This document shows positions 7,001-15,338 of a stretch of DNA of 36,975 nt, in pieces. The stretch covers positions 1 through 36,975 of the forward strand of contig JAUUZE010000005.1 of assembly GCA_030590175.1 (NCBI GenBank), in the 5' to 3' direction. A program made the translations under genes and the position numbers. The notes under the pieces are model-generated. The model saw only the letters and a program-made list of their open reading frames with translations. It was not told the DNA's origin and searched no databases. Positions within the stretch are counted from its first letter, which is position 1; each line of letters opens with the position of its first letter. This stretch comes from Clostridia bacterium. Lineage in GTDB: Bacteria > Bacillota > Clostridia > DUPQ01.

Positions 7001-8407
7001 ATGGCAAAAAGTTTTTTATTACAACCTAGGAAGGTTCCAAAAGTATCAACCAAACACAGAACTATCTGTACAGAAATTCCTGTACCTGAAAGTTTAGAGG
7101 TTGTAAAACAATTAAGACAGTATGAACCTAAATCAATGACAGGACAACCATTAGTTATTTGGGACCATGGAAAAGGTGATAAAGTTTATGATAAATATGG
7201 TAATAAGTGGATTGACTTTAGCTCAGGTGTATTAGTTACTAACTCAGGGCATGGTAATGAGAAAATAAAGAAAGCTATTATTGAAATGGTTAATAGTGAT
7301 TTAATGCACAATTATTGTTTTCCCACAGAAGTACGTGCTGATTTAGTAAAAAAATTAGTAGAAATTTCACCAAAACCACTAGAAAAAGTTTTCTTACTAA
7401 CTACTGGTAGTGAGGCATGTGAATGCGCAATTAAACTTTCTAGAACATATGGCCAAAAAGTTGGTGGAACAAAAAAAATAAAGATTATTACATTTATTGA
7501 TGATTTTCATGGTAGAACCATGGGTTCACAAATGGCAGGTGGTTCTAAAGCTGCTAAGGAATGGATTATTAATGTTGATAAAGATATGAATCAAGTTCCA
7601 TTCCCTAATGCATATAAATATGAATGGGCAGATGAATCTAGAGATGATTATTCAGATGATAATTGTTTCAACACTTGGATGACTTATCTAGAAGAACAAA
7701 AAATTACACCTGATCAAATAGCTGCATTTATGCCAGAAACATTTCAAGGTGGTTGGGCACAGTTAATGCCTAAGGGTTTTGTGAAACGCTTACGTCAATT
7801 TTGTGATGATAATGATATATTATTAGTTTTTGATGAGGTACAAGCAGGATTTGGTCGTTCTGGAAAATTATATTCATTTTTGCATTATGATGTGAGTGCT
7901 GATGTTGTTTGTTTGGGTAAGGGAATATCAAGTTCACTACCATTATCAGCTGTAATAGGACGAGCTGATGTTATGGATTTATATGGTCCAAATAAGATGA
8001 CAAGTACCCATACTGGAAATCCTGTATGCTGTGCAGCTGCATTGGCAAATATTGATTTCATATTTGAAAATAAATTAATTGAAAAATCAGCTATGCTTGG
8101 AAAGATATGTGAAGCGAACTTAACTACACTGAAACAAAAATATTCTGAGTATATTGGAAATGTTAAAGGTTCTGGATTAGTGTGGGCTATGATTTTCACT
8201 AAAAAAAATAGTAAAGAAATAGATTGTGATTTGGCACATGATATTGTTAGACTATCAATTGAAAAAGGATTGTTATTCTTTGCACCTGTTGGTGCTGGGT
8301 CAACTATTAAAGTGACACCACCATTGGTAATTAGTGAAGAGGCATTACTAGAAGGATTAGAAGTATTAGAAGAAGCCATAGAAGAAGCAATTGTATTGAG
8401 GAAATAG
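7001..8407 (+). CDS. Class III PLP-dependent aminotransferase (GabT-like)
   Basis: An omega-type aminotransferase of 468 residues. The cofactor phosphate site TTGSEACECAIKL (134-146), the FHGRTMGS stretch (169-176), VFDEVQAGFGRSG (276-288, Asp278 against the pyridine nitrogen), Schiff-base Lys307 in CLGKGISSS, and STHTGNPVC (335-343) are all present. Family members include 4-aminobutyrate, acetylornithine and amino-sugar/inosamine transaminases; length and motifs are closest to the GabT-like branch, but substrate choice is not readable. AAGGAG lies 7 nt before the ATG. It follows the AEC transporter by 11 nt, and the next gene, a SEDS protein, starts 1 nt after its stop. The reaction would swap an amino group between an amine and a 2-oxo acid (or keto-sugar) in the cytoplasm. 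Confidence 0.93.
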   Translation: MAKSFLLQPRKVPKVSTKHRTICTEIPVPESLEVVKQLRQYEPKSMTGQPLVIWDHGKGDKVYDKYGNKWIDFSSGVLVTNSGHGNEKIKKAIIEMVNSDLMHNYCFPTEVRADLVKKLVEISPKPLEKVFLLTTGSEACECAIKLSRTYGQKVGGTKKIKIITFIDDFHGRTMGSQMAGGSKAAKEWIINVDKDMNQVPFPNAYKYEWADESRDDYSDDNCFNTWMTYLEEQKITPDQIAAFMPETFQGGWAQLMPKGFVKRLRQFCDDNDILLVFDEVQAGFGRSGKLYSFLHYDVSADVVCLGKGISSSLPLSAVIGRADVMDLYGPNKMTSTHTGNPVCCAAALANIDFIFENKLIEKSAMLGKICEANLTTLKQKYSEYIGNVKGSGLVWAMIFTKKNSKEIDCDLAHDIVRLSIEKGLLFFAPVGAGSTIKVTPPLVISEEALLEGLEVLEEAIEEAIVLRK

Positions 8408-8408
8408 T

Positions 8409-9524
8409 GTGTTTAATAAAGTGCGAGGTTTAAATATTTTAAAACGATTTGACTATCCACTGTTACTATTAGTAGCTGTGATAACTGTAATAGGATTTTT
8501 TGTCCTAAGAAGTGCCACAGCTACTATGAATACAGGTAGTTCAATTGTTAGAATACAATTAATTTCAATAATTATTGGGGTAGTTATTTGTATTGTATTA
8601 TCATTGATTGATTACACATATTTTAAACCGTGGGGATATTTTATTTTTATTGTTGCAATAGGTTTACTTATTTATGTTACATTGTATGGATATGGGCGAG
8701 ATATAGAAGGTATTGGATCAAATAGTTGGATTGTTTTATTTAGCGGGTACACTTTTCAACCAGCCGAGGTAGCAAAAGTAGCATATGTGATGGTTATACC
8801 AGCTTTGTTAGCAAACTTAAAAGAAGAGTTTTCGCTTAAATTATTCTTACTTACAATAGTAGCTTCACTAGCACCTATTGGATTAATTTTATCACAGCCT
8901 GAATTTGGATCTGCAGTTGTTTTTACTGTATCATTAATTTTTATGTTATTTATATATGGAATCAAATTTAAATGGTTTGCAATTGGTATAGGTGCAGTTG
9001 CAGCATTGTTACCAGTTATCTGGTTGTTTTTACAAGATTTTCAGAGAAAAAGAATTTATAGTATTCTTACACCAGGTGCTGAAGGAGTTGATACATCTCA
9101 TATTGATAAAGCTAAAATGGCAATTGGTAGTGGTAGATTAACAGGAATGGGTTTATTTAATGGAACTCAAACTCAAGGTGGTCTACCAATTAAAGATACT
9201 GACTTTATTTTCTCAGTAGTGGGAGAGGAACTAGGATTCATAGGAGCTAGTTTAGTAATTATATTAATATTTTTAATTATTGTTAGGATTATATATATAG
9301 CCGCAAAAACTGATGACTTATATGGACGATACATGACCATAGGAATTGCTGGAATGATGATGTTTCATTTTATTGAAAATGTTGGAATGAATCTTGGTTT
9401 ATTACCTGTTACTGGAATTCCACTACCTTTTGTTAGTGGAGGAGGGACTGCCATGATTATTAACTTTGCATTAATAGGACTTGTCTTATCTGTTTCAATG
9501 CGGCGAAAACAATCTATTACATAA
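8409..9524 (+). CDS. rodA: RodA-like SEDS peptidoglycan glycosyltransferase
   Basis: A 371-residue polytopic SEDS protein, a family that polymerises lipid II with a class B penicillin-binding protein. Visible signatures are FDYPLLLLVAVI at the N-terminus, SNSWIVLFSGYTFQPAEVAK in the central part, DTDFIFSVVGEELGFIGA with the conserved Asp of the family, and NVGMNLGLLPVTGIPLPFVS near the C-terminus. It starts at GTG 8409 with GAGGAAA as ribosome site inside the preceding aminotransferase gene. A terminator follows it, so it is the last gene of the LacI-type operon and not the first of the dcw cluster. The FtsW-like paralogue at 17670 is in the usual dcw position, so this copy is more likely RodA (elongation). 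The functional split is inferred from context. Confidence 0.85.
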   Translation: MFNKVRGLNILKRFDYPLLLLVAVITVIGFFVLRSATATMNTGSSIVRIQLISIIIGVVICIVLSLIDYTYFKPWGYFIFIVAIGLLIYVTLYGYGRDIEGIGSNSWIVLFSGYTFQPAEVAKVAYVMVIPALLANLKEEFSLKLFLLTIVASLAPIGLILSQPEFGSAVVFTVSLIFMLFIYGIKFKWFAIGIGAVAALLPVIWLFLQDFQRKRIYSILTPGAEGVDTSHIDKAKMAIGSGRLTGMGLFNGTQTQGGLPIKDTDFIFSVVGEELGFIGASLVIILIFLIIVRIIYIAAKTDDLYGRYMTIGIAGMMMFHFIENVGMNLGLLPVTGIPLPFVSGGGTAMIINFALIGLVLSVSMRRKQSIT

Positions 9525-9541
9525 CAAATAAAAAATATTTT

Positions 9542-9569
9542 AAAATAACCTAATCATGGTTATTTTTTT
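9542..9569 (+). terminator. Rho-independent terminator after the RodA-like gene
   Basis: AAAATAACC (9542-9550) pairs with GGTTATTTT (9558-9566) around TAATCAT, and the T-run continues to 9569. It cleanly separates the LacI-type operon from the dcw promoter. Confidence 0.85.
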
Positions 9570-9580
9570 GCGTAAATTCC

Positions 9581-9610
9581 TTGACAAGTGCTAGAAAGTG
9601 ATGCTAAAAT
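9581..9610 (+). promoter_or_regulatory. Strong dcw (mraZ) promoter
   Basis: Consensus -35 TTGACA (9581-9586), 18-nt spacer, -10 TAAAAT (9605-9610) preceded by TGc (extended -10). This is the best promoter match in the window. The predicted start (~9617) coincides with the first of a row of AAGTGG-type repeats. Confidence 0.88.
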
Positions 9611-9646
9611 GTAATCAAGTGGTGACCAAGTGGGGATTAGTAGTGA
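9595..9646 (+). promoter_or_regulatory. MraZ-box-like direct repeats at the dcw promoter
   Basis: AAGTGATGC (9596), AAGTGGTGA (9617), AAGTGGGGA (9628) and TAGTAGTGA (9638) start 21, 11 and 10 bp apart, that is on the same face of the helix. Two direct AATTCCCA elements (9649 and 9669, 20 bp apart) have TGGGA on the other strand. MraZ is known to bind short direct repeats containing TGGGN in E. coli and AAAGTG-type repeats in Mollicutes upstream of mraZ. The position over the start point fits autorepression by the MraZ encoded next. Confidence 0.65.
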
Positions 9647-9695
9647 GAAATTCCCAAAATTTGCGGTCAATTCCCACAAATAAAAAGTAGGGCAT

Positions 9696-10136
9696 ATGTT
9701 TTTTGGAGAATACCTCCACCGAGTGGATGAAAAAGGAAGAACGATTATACCGCTTAAGTTCAGAGGTGAACTTGGCTCTTCATTTATGGTGGCAAAAAGC
9801 ACAGACAAATGTTTAATTCTTTATCCAATGGACGAATGGATGAAAGTTGTTAGAAATATTGAAGCTCAACCTTTTTCAGGAGAAGCAATGCGAAGAACAA
9901 TTAGACAGTTTTTAGCAGGAGCTTGTGAGTGTGAAGTAGATAAACAAGGTCGATTATTAATTCCTATAACATTGCGAGAGTACGCTGGCATTAAAACAGA
10001 AGTAAATATGAATGGTATGGGATCAAAAGCTGAAATATGGGATGCAGACACATGGGTTACTTACAGAGATCATAAAGCTAATGAACAAAAGGAAATTGAT
10101 GCTGCTACTAAAGCAAGAGAATTATTAGGCTTTTAA
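9696..10136 (+). CDS. mraZ: MraZ, transcriptional regulator of the dcw cluster
   Basis: A 146-residue protein with two swapped-hairpin AbrB/SpoVT-like halves, each with the MraZ signature: DEKGR (11-15) followed by TIIPLKFR, and DKQGR (82-86) followed by LLIPITLREYA. The length equals typical MraZ (~143-150). MraZ forms a ring-like oligomer that binds repeats in front of its own operon and controls dcw expression, and such repeats are visible here. The ribosome site is weak (GTAGGG close to the ATG), which together with the repeats may keep expression low. The next gene, rsmH, starts 1 nt after its stop, the universal mraZ-rsmH order. Confidence 0.97.
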   Translation: MFFGEYLHRVDEKGRTIIPLKFRGELGSSFMVAKSTDKCLILYPMDEWMKVVRNIEAQPFSGEAMRRTIRQFLAGACECEVDKQGRLLIPITLREYAGIKTEVNMNGMGSKAEIWDADTWVTYRDHKANEQKEIDAATKARELLGF

Positions 10137-10137
10137 T

Positions 10138-11085
10138 ATGAGCATTAAATTTTCCCATGAACCAGTTTTATTAAATGAATGCATTAAAGCATTGAACATA
10201 GACAAAAAAGGCACATATATTGATTGTACCGCCGGAGGTGGTGGTCATAGCATTGAAATTGCCAAACGACTAGGTCGTGAAGGAATGCTAATTGCGATTG
10301 ATAGAGATCAAGTGGCTGTAGATGTTGTAACTAAGAGATTAAAAGATGAAAATCTTTTGGCTAAATATATAGTTGTCAAAGATAACTACTTGAACATTGA
10401 AAATATCATAAAAAAATATGCTAAAGAAAATATTTTAGGAATTCTAATGGACTTAGGAGTTTCATCCTATCAGTTGGATACCATTGAGAGAGGATTTTCC
10501 TATCACGATGATGCCAAACTTGACATGAGGATGGATACAAGTGAAACAAAGACTGCATTTAATGTAGTCAATACATATACAAAAGAAAAACTTATCGAAA
10601 TACTTTTTAAGTATGGTGAGGAAAAATACACAAGAAAAATCGTTAACGCGATAATGTACAAAAGAAAAAACAAACCAATAGAGACCACATTAGAATTAGC
10701 AGAATTAGTAAAAAGCTGCTATCCACCTAAAGAACGGTTTAAAGGGAAGCACCCGGCAAGGAAAACATTTCAAGCTATTAGAATTGAAGTTAATGATGAA
10801 TTAACAATACTAGAAAATACCCTTGTCGCGGCGGCTGAATCCCTACAAAAAGGTGGCAGATTAGCTGTCATAACATTTCATTCTCTGGAAGACAGAATAG
10901 TAAAGGTTATATTTTCTAAGTTGGAAAACCCATGCGAATGTCCCCCCGATTTTCCAATATGTGTTTGTAACAAAGTCAGTATGTTTAAAAGAATAAATAG
11001 AAAACCCATACTGGCATCCGACTTAGAGTTAAATAACAATAGGCGATCAAGAAGTGCAAAATTACGTGTAATTGAGCACAGATGA
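10138..11085 (+). CDS. rsmH: 16S rRNA (cytosine(1402)-N4)-methyltransferase RsmH
   Basis: A 315-residue SAM-dependent methyltransferase (formerly MraW) that N4-methylates C1402 in the decoding centre of 16S rRNA. Family motifs are present: HEPVLLNEC at the N-terminus, SAM-binding YIDCTAGGGGHS (27-38), ILMDLGVSSYQLD, RGFSYHDDAKLDMRMD, FQAIRIEVNDEL, and ITFHSLEDRIVK near the C-terminus. The cysteine-rich CECPPDFPICVC also belongs to the family. It follows mraZ by 1 nt and ends at TGA, which confirms that TGA is a stop codon in this organism. Confidence 0.98.
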   Translation: MSIKFSHEPVLLNECIKALNIDKKGTYIDCTAGGGGHSIEIAKRLGREGMLIAIDRDQVAVDVVTKRLKDENLLAKYIVVKDNYLNIENIIKKYAKENILGILMDLGVSSYQLDTIERGFSYHDDAKLDMRMDTSETKTAFNVVNTYTKEKLIEILFKYGEEKYTRKIVNAIMYKRKNKPIETTLELAELVKSCYPPKERFKGKHPARKTFQAIRIEVNDELTILENTLVAAAESLQKGGRLAVITFHSLEDRIVKVIFSKLENPCECPPDFPICVCNKVSMFKRINRKPILASDLELNNNRRSRSAKLRVIEHR

Positions 11086-11141
11086 TAGTCATACAAAAGA
11101 TAAAATTTTAAAGTACAAAAGACACGAAAGATGAAAAGAAC

Positions 11142-11173
11142 TCGGCCGGTGTACTACCGGCCGATGTATTTTT
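11142..11173 (+). terminator. GC-rich hairpin with U-tract between rsmH and ftsL
   Basis: TCGGCCGGT (11142-11150) and ACCGGCCGA (11156-11164) form a perfect 9-bp stem with loop GTACT, followed by TGTATTTTT. The stem is much richer in GC than anything nearby. It lies inside the dcw operon, 22 nt before the ftsL start, so it would act as a partial terminator, attenuator or RNA-processing barrier rather than a final stop. No convincing new promoter is seen between it and ftsL. Confidence 0.75.
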
Positions 11174-11194
11174 CAACAAACAGGGGAGTCAATT

Positions 11195-11668
11195 ATGAAT
11201 GCACAAAGAATACTAAACAATGAACAACACATAATGACTGAATCTAAGGAAAAACAAGGGATTAAACCAACCTTATTGAAGGGAAATAAAGGAAACAAAA
11301 GACGCATCGTAATATGGGTCTTATTTGTATTTATCGCTTTATTTGGTATTATTTCCCGTTATAGTTATATAACACAAATGAATTATGATGTAGCATCATT
11401 ATCACAGCAATTAACAGCACAGGAAGCTGTTAATTCAGCTTTACAACTTCAATTAGATCAATATATGAATTTACCACAAATTCGTTACACTGCCATGACT
11501 CAGCTTGGAATGCAACAACCTGATAACTATCAAACTATTTATATTTCAGTTCCTAGGTATGATGAAATATCATTGGCTACCAAACCACTAACATTTTATG
11601 ATAGAATACTATTGTCAATTGATGATTTTAAGGTTAGTCTGATGAATATCAGAAATATATTCGGGTAG
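11195..11668 (+). CDS. ftsL: FtsL-like cell division protein
   Basis: A small bitopic protein of 157 residues: a basic cytoplasmic N-terminus (~37 residues), one membrane segment (VIWVLFVFIALFGIISR, about 38-55) and an extracytoplasmic coiled coil (about 60-92, SLSQQLTAQEAVNSALQLQL), followed by an FtsL/DivIC-like end with the helix break ...RYTAMTQLGM. FtsL proteins bridge DivIB/FtsQ and DivIC/FtsB to the FtsW-FtsI synthase. Sequence conservation in this family is low, so the call rests on topology and on its place between rsmH and the transpeptidase. Ribosome site AGGGGAG, 6 nt from ATG. A strong hairpin precedes it. Confidence 0.88.
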   Translation: MNAQRILNNEQHIMTESKEKQGIKPTLLKGNKGNKRRIVIWVLFVFIALFGIISRYSYITQMNYDVASLSQQLTAQEAVNSALQLQLDQYMNLPQIRYTAMTQLGMQQPDNYQTIYISVPRYDEISLATKPLTFYDRILLSIDDFKVSLMNIRNIFG

Positions 11669-11691
11669 ATTCACCTACTATAAAGGAAAAA

Positions 11692-13884
11692 ATGATGGTG
11701 AATGACCAACAAAAAGTAAAAAGAAATAAAGAAAAAAAACGACTGTTAATAATAATCGTTTTTTTTGCATTGTTTTCATTTTTATTATTAGCAAGGATTT
11801 TCTATATTCAGTTTATTAAAGGAGAAGAATATCAAAAATTAGCATATCAGCAACAAACAAGAAATCAAACATTAACACCTTCTAGAGGTGCAATCTATGA
11901 TAGATATGGTAACGATTTAGCTATTAGTATATATGTAAACACTATATCAATAAGTCCAACAATTTTAAGAGCTAATCAACTATCCATAGATTTATTAGCA
12001 GAGGGACTAGAAGATATACTTAAAATAGACAAAGAAACCATAATAGAAAAAATAAACAAAGAAAGTGAATATGAATTACTAGTAAGACAAATAGACAAAG
12101 AAATTGGAGATGAATTACAAACTTGGTTAAGTGATAATCATATTGCAGGTGTAACCATTGAAGATGATACAAAAAGATATTATCCTAATAGCAATTTAGC
12201 TGCACATATTATTGGATTTACAGGTATTGATAATCAAGGCTTAATGGGTATCGAATATACCATGGAGGAAATATTAAAAGGAATTCCTGGAAAAATCACA
12301 TCTGAAATTGATAAAAATGGTACTTTGATTCCTTTTGCCACTGACAATCAGATCGCAGCATATGATGGGCTTGATGTTGTATTAACTATTGATGAAAATA
12401 TACAATATATTGTAGAAAAAGCTCTTGATGAAGCCATATTAAAAAATAAAGTTACAAGAGGTGCAACTGCAATTGTTATGGATCCTAAAACAGGTGAAAT
12501 TCTAGCAATGGTATCGAAACCTGATTTTGACTTAAATAATCCAAGAGAATGCCCTGATGGGTTTGATCCTACTAACTGGACTGGATACTCTACTAGTGAT
12601 ATTACTTTACTTAATCAAACAGTATGGAGAAATAAAGCACTTTCTGATACATATGAACCAGGGTCTACATTTAAGGCGATAACTGCTTCTATGGTATTAG
12701 AAGAAAATGTTATTTCACTGTCTACCATGACAGATGATTATGAAATTGAGGTACAAGGTTGGGATATAAACTGTTGGCGTAGTTATCCCCATGGAGAAGA
12801 AACATTCTTAGAAGGAATTTATAACTCATGTAACCCTGTATTTGTAAAAGTCTCTCAGTTATTAGGAATTGATCTGTTTTATGAATATGTTGAAATGTTT
12901 GGATTTTATGATAAAACAAAAATAAACTTACAAGGAGAGTCAAACTCTTTATTCCAAAAAGATTTTGGGTTGGAATACCAAGAAATTGATATGGCAGTTG
13001 CTTCTTTTGGTCAGCGATTTAAAATTACTCCAATTCAAATAATTACAGCTTACTCAGCAATTGCAAATGGAGGGAAGTTACTCCAACCATATATTGTGAA
13101 AGAATTACTTGATTCACAAGGTAATATTGCAAAGAAATTTGAAACTATAACCGTTAGACAAGTAATATCTTCACAAACTTCAAAAACAATGAGAGAAGTA
13201 TTAAAAGGAGTAGTATCTGAAGGAACTGGTAAAAATGCTTATGTACCTGGATATGATGTAGCAGGTAAGACGGGTACATCTGAAACAGATGAAGAAAATG
13301 TTTATACAGCATCTTTTTGTGGGTTTGCTCCAGCTGATAACCCAGTTATTACTGTATTGGTTGTTCTCCATGACCCACAAGGTGATTCGTATTATGGAGG
13401 TGTTATAGCAGCACCTGTTGTTGGGCAGATTATTGAAGAAACTTTAGAGTATTTGCATGTTCCTAGAAACTTAGATGAAACGCTTATTGAGAGAGATGTA
13501 TTAATTCCTGAGTTGATTGGTTACTCTATTGACCAAGCAACTGACATACTAGAAGAACTACGATTACAATCAATTCTTATAGGCGATAATATTTTAGAAG
13601 ATGTGGCTGTAGCATATCAATATCCATTGGCAAAAACCATAGTAAAAGAAGAAAGTATTGTGGTATTATATAGTTACTTACCTGAGGAGAAACAGCAAGT
13701 AATAATGCCTAATTTATTAAATAAGACTATCTATGAGGCAAAGGTAACACTGAGTGCTTTAGGATTAAATATTGATACAAAAGGATTAGGTGCATGTATT
13801 GACCAAAGTATTAAAAAAGGGGAAAAAATTGAAAAGGGCAGTATAATAACAGTTACATTTAGATATACTGATAATGTGGAGTAA
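11692..13884 (+). CDS. ftsI: Class B penicillin-binding protein with PASTA domains (FtsI/PbpB/SpoVD type)
   Basis: D,D-transpeptidase of 730 residues that cross-links septal (or spore) peptidoglycan with an SEDS partner. It has an N-terminal membrane anchor (about 18-40), a PBP dimer domain (about 60-215, RGAIYDRYGNDLA) and a transpeptidase domain with all three active-site motifs: S325-TF-K328 in PGSTFK, S379-C-N381, and K526-TGT. Two C-terminal PASTA repeats follow (about 603-662 and 669-725). It starts at ATG 11692 or the adjacent ATG 11695, after AAAGGAA. PASTA repeats and the place between ftsL and murE fit Bacillota PbpB/PBP2x (division) or SpoVD (sporulation); the window cannot tell these apart. 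murE follows after 2 nt. Confidence 0.95.
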   Translation: MMVNDQQKVKRNKEKKRLLIIIVFFALFSFLLLARIFYIQFIKGEEYQKLAYQQQTRNQTLTPSRGAIYDRYGNDLAISIYVNTISISPTILRANQLSIDLLAEGLEDILKIDKETIIEKINKESEYELLVRQIDKEIGDELQTWLSDNHIAGVTIEDDTKRYYPNSNLAAHIIGFTGIDNQGLMGIEYTMEEILKGIPGKITSEIDKNGTLIPFATDNQIAAYDGLDVVLTIDENIQYIVEKALDEAILKNKVTRGATAIVMDPKTGEILAMVSKPDFDLNNPRECPDGFDPTNWTGYSTSDITLLNQTVWRNKALSDTYEPGSTFKAITASMVLEENVISLSTMTDDYEIEVQGWDINCWRSYPHGEETFLEGIYNSCNPVFVKVSQLLGIDLFYEYVEMFGFYDKTKINLQGESNSLFQKDFGLEYQEIDMAVASFGQRFKITPIQIITAYSAIANGGKLLQPYIVKELLDSQGNIAKKFETITVRQVISSQTSKTMREVLKGVVSEGTGKNAYVPGYDVAGKTGTSETDEENVYTASFCGFAPADNPVITVLVVLHDPQGDSYYGGVIAAPVVGQIIEETLEYLHVPRNLDETLIERDVLIPELIGYSIDQATDILEELRLQSILIGDNILEDVAVAYQYPLAKTIVKEESIVVLYSYLPEEKQQVIMPNLLNKTIYEAKVTLSALGLNIDTKGLGACIDQSIKKGEKIEKGSIITVTFRYTDNVE

Positions 13885-13886
13885 GT

Positions 13887-15338
13887 ATGAAATTAGAAAA
13901 ATTATTAAAAACCATTGAAATAGAAGAGTTCTATGGTAATAGCGAAATTAATATTACTGGAATAGCTTATGATTCTAGAAAAGTTGAAGAAGGCTTTTTA
14001 TTTGTTTGTATTGATGGTATTGATGAAGATGGTCATGCTTATTTAACAAAAGCTTTTGAAAATGGAGCAGTTTGTGCTTTAATTACTAAAAAAGTTTCAC
14101 TACCATTTAAAAATTATGTTCGTGTTCTAGATGGACGAATAGCTTTAGCAAAGTTAGCTGATTGTTTTTATGATCATCCTAGCAAAAAAATGACTATAAC
14201 TGGTATTACTGGCACAAAAGGTAAAACTACAATTACTAAAATGATTAAAACTATTATGGAATATAGTAAATTGCCTACTTCATCCAGTGGAACATTAGGT
14301 ATGTTTATTGGTGATGAACATATAAAAACAACTAATACCACACCAGCTTCTCTTGATCTTCAGCAGTTTTTTGCTAATAGTTTATCAAACAAAATTAATC
14401 ATGTGGTCATGGAAGTTGCCTCAATTGCATTAAAACAAAAACGTGTGCAAATGATTGATTTTGATATTGGTATTTATACTAATTTGGCAAAAACTCATAT
14501 AGGAAAAAGAGAGCATGAAGATTTTGAAGATTATTTACTATCAAAAACTCAATTATTTAATCTATGTAAAGTAGCTATCTATAATATTGACGATCCATAT
14601 TATGAGCGAATGATGTATCAAAAATCAGCAAAACCATTAACTTATTCAGTTAATAATAAACAAGCTAATATTTACGCAACTAACATTCATAAAGATGGTG
14701 TTTATACCACTTTTACTTATAATGGATTAGATAAAGTTATTACAGTAACTTATACTTTACCTGGACAATTTAATATTAGTAATGCAATAGCTGCCATAAC
14801 TGCTTCTCTTTTAATGGGAGCAAGCAATGAAGGCATTATTAATGGATTAGCAAAAACTACTGTAAAAGGACGTTGTGAAGTGCTAGACACAAACACACCA
14901 TATATGGTTATGATTGATTATGCACATAACCAAAGTAGCTTATTAAAACTACTTACAGAAATAAAAGAAGATGTTAAAGGACGATTGATTGTTGTCTTTG
15001 GGTGTGGTGGAGATCGTGATAACGAAATGAGATATGAAATGGGTGAAATTGCAGGTAATCATGCTGATTATTCAATTATAACAACAGATAATCCACGAAC
15101 TGAAGAGCCCATATCAATTATTAATATGATTGAAGAAGGCATGAAAAAAACAAATGGTAAATATATAAAAATAATTGATAGAACGAAAGCGATAAAACAT
15201 GCTTTAGAAATCGGAAAAGCAAATGATTTGATTATTTTAGCTGGAAAAGGTCATGAAACTTATATTGAAAAACATCATGTGAGAACACACTATGATGAAC
15301 GAGAAATTGTAAATAATTTATTAAAGGAGATATTGTAA
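13887..15338 (+). CDS. murE: UDP-MurNAc-tripeptide synthetase MurE (meso-DAP type)
   Basis: Cytoplasmic ATP-dependent ligase of 483 residues that adds the third residue to UDP-MurNAc-L-Ala-D-Glu. The N-terminal substrate domain has GIAYDSRKVEEGFLFVCI (25-42), the P-loop is GTKGKTT (109-115), the acceptor loop TTNTTPASLDLQ (148-159), and Lys220 is the probable carbamylated lysine. DNPR at 401-404 (with TEEP after it) is the motif associated with meso-diaminopimelate rather than L-lysine. It follows the transpeptidase by 2 nt with GGAG overlapping that stop, and abuts murF. DNPR predicts mDAP-type peptidoglycan in this organism. Confidence 0.97.
   Translation: MKLEKLLKTIEIEEFYGNSEINITGIAYDSRKVEEGFLFVCIDGIDEDGHAYLTKAFENGAVCALITKKVSLPFKNYVRVLDGRIALAKLADCFYDHPSKKMTITGITGTKGKTTITKMIKTIMEYSKLPTSSSGTLGMFIGDEHIKTTNTTPASLDLQQFFANSLSNKINHVVMEVASIALKQKRVQMIDFDIGIYTNLAKTHIGKREHEDFEDYLLSKTQLFNLCKVAIYNIDDPYYERMMYQKSAKPLTYSVNNKQANIYATNIHKDGVYTTFTYNGLDKVITVTYTLPGQFNISNAIAAITASLLMGASNEGIINGLAKTTVKGRCEVLDTNTPYMVMIDYAHNQSSLLKLLTEIKEDVKGRLIVVFGCGGDRDNEMRYEMGEIAGNHADYSIITTDNPRTEEPISIINMIEEGMKKTNGKYIKIIDRTKAIKHALEIGKANDLIILAGKGHETYIEKHHVRTHYDEREIVNNLLKEIL

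Noticed and set aside
9560-9808. 82-residue minus-strand ORF across the mraZ leader
   Set aside because: It overlaps the terminator, promoter, repeat array and mraZ start, all of which have clear roles on the plus strand.
11072-11106. Possible promoter (TTGAGC ... TAAAAT) ahead of ftsL
   Set aside because: The spacer is 23 nt, too long for a sigma-70-type promoter, and it lies before the hairpin rather than after it.
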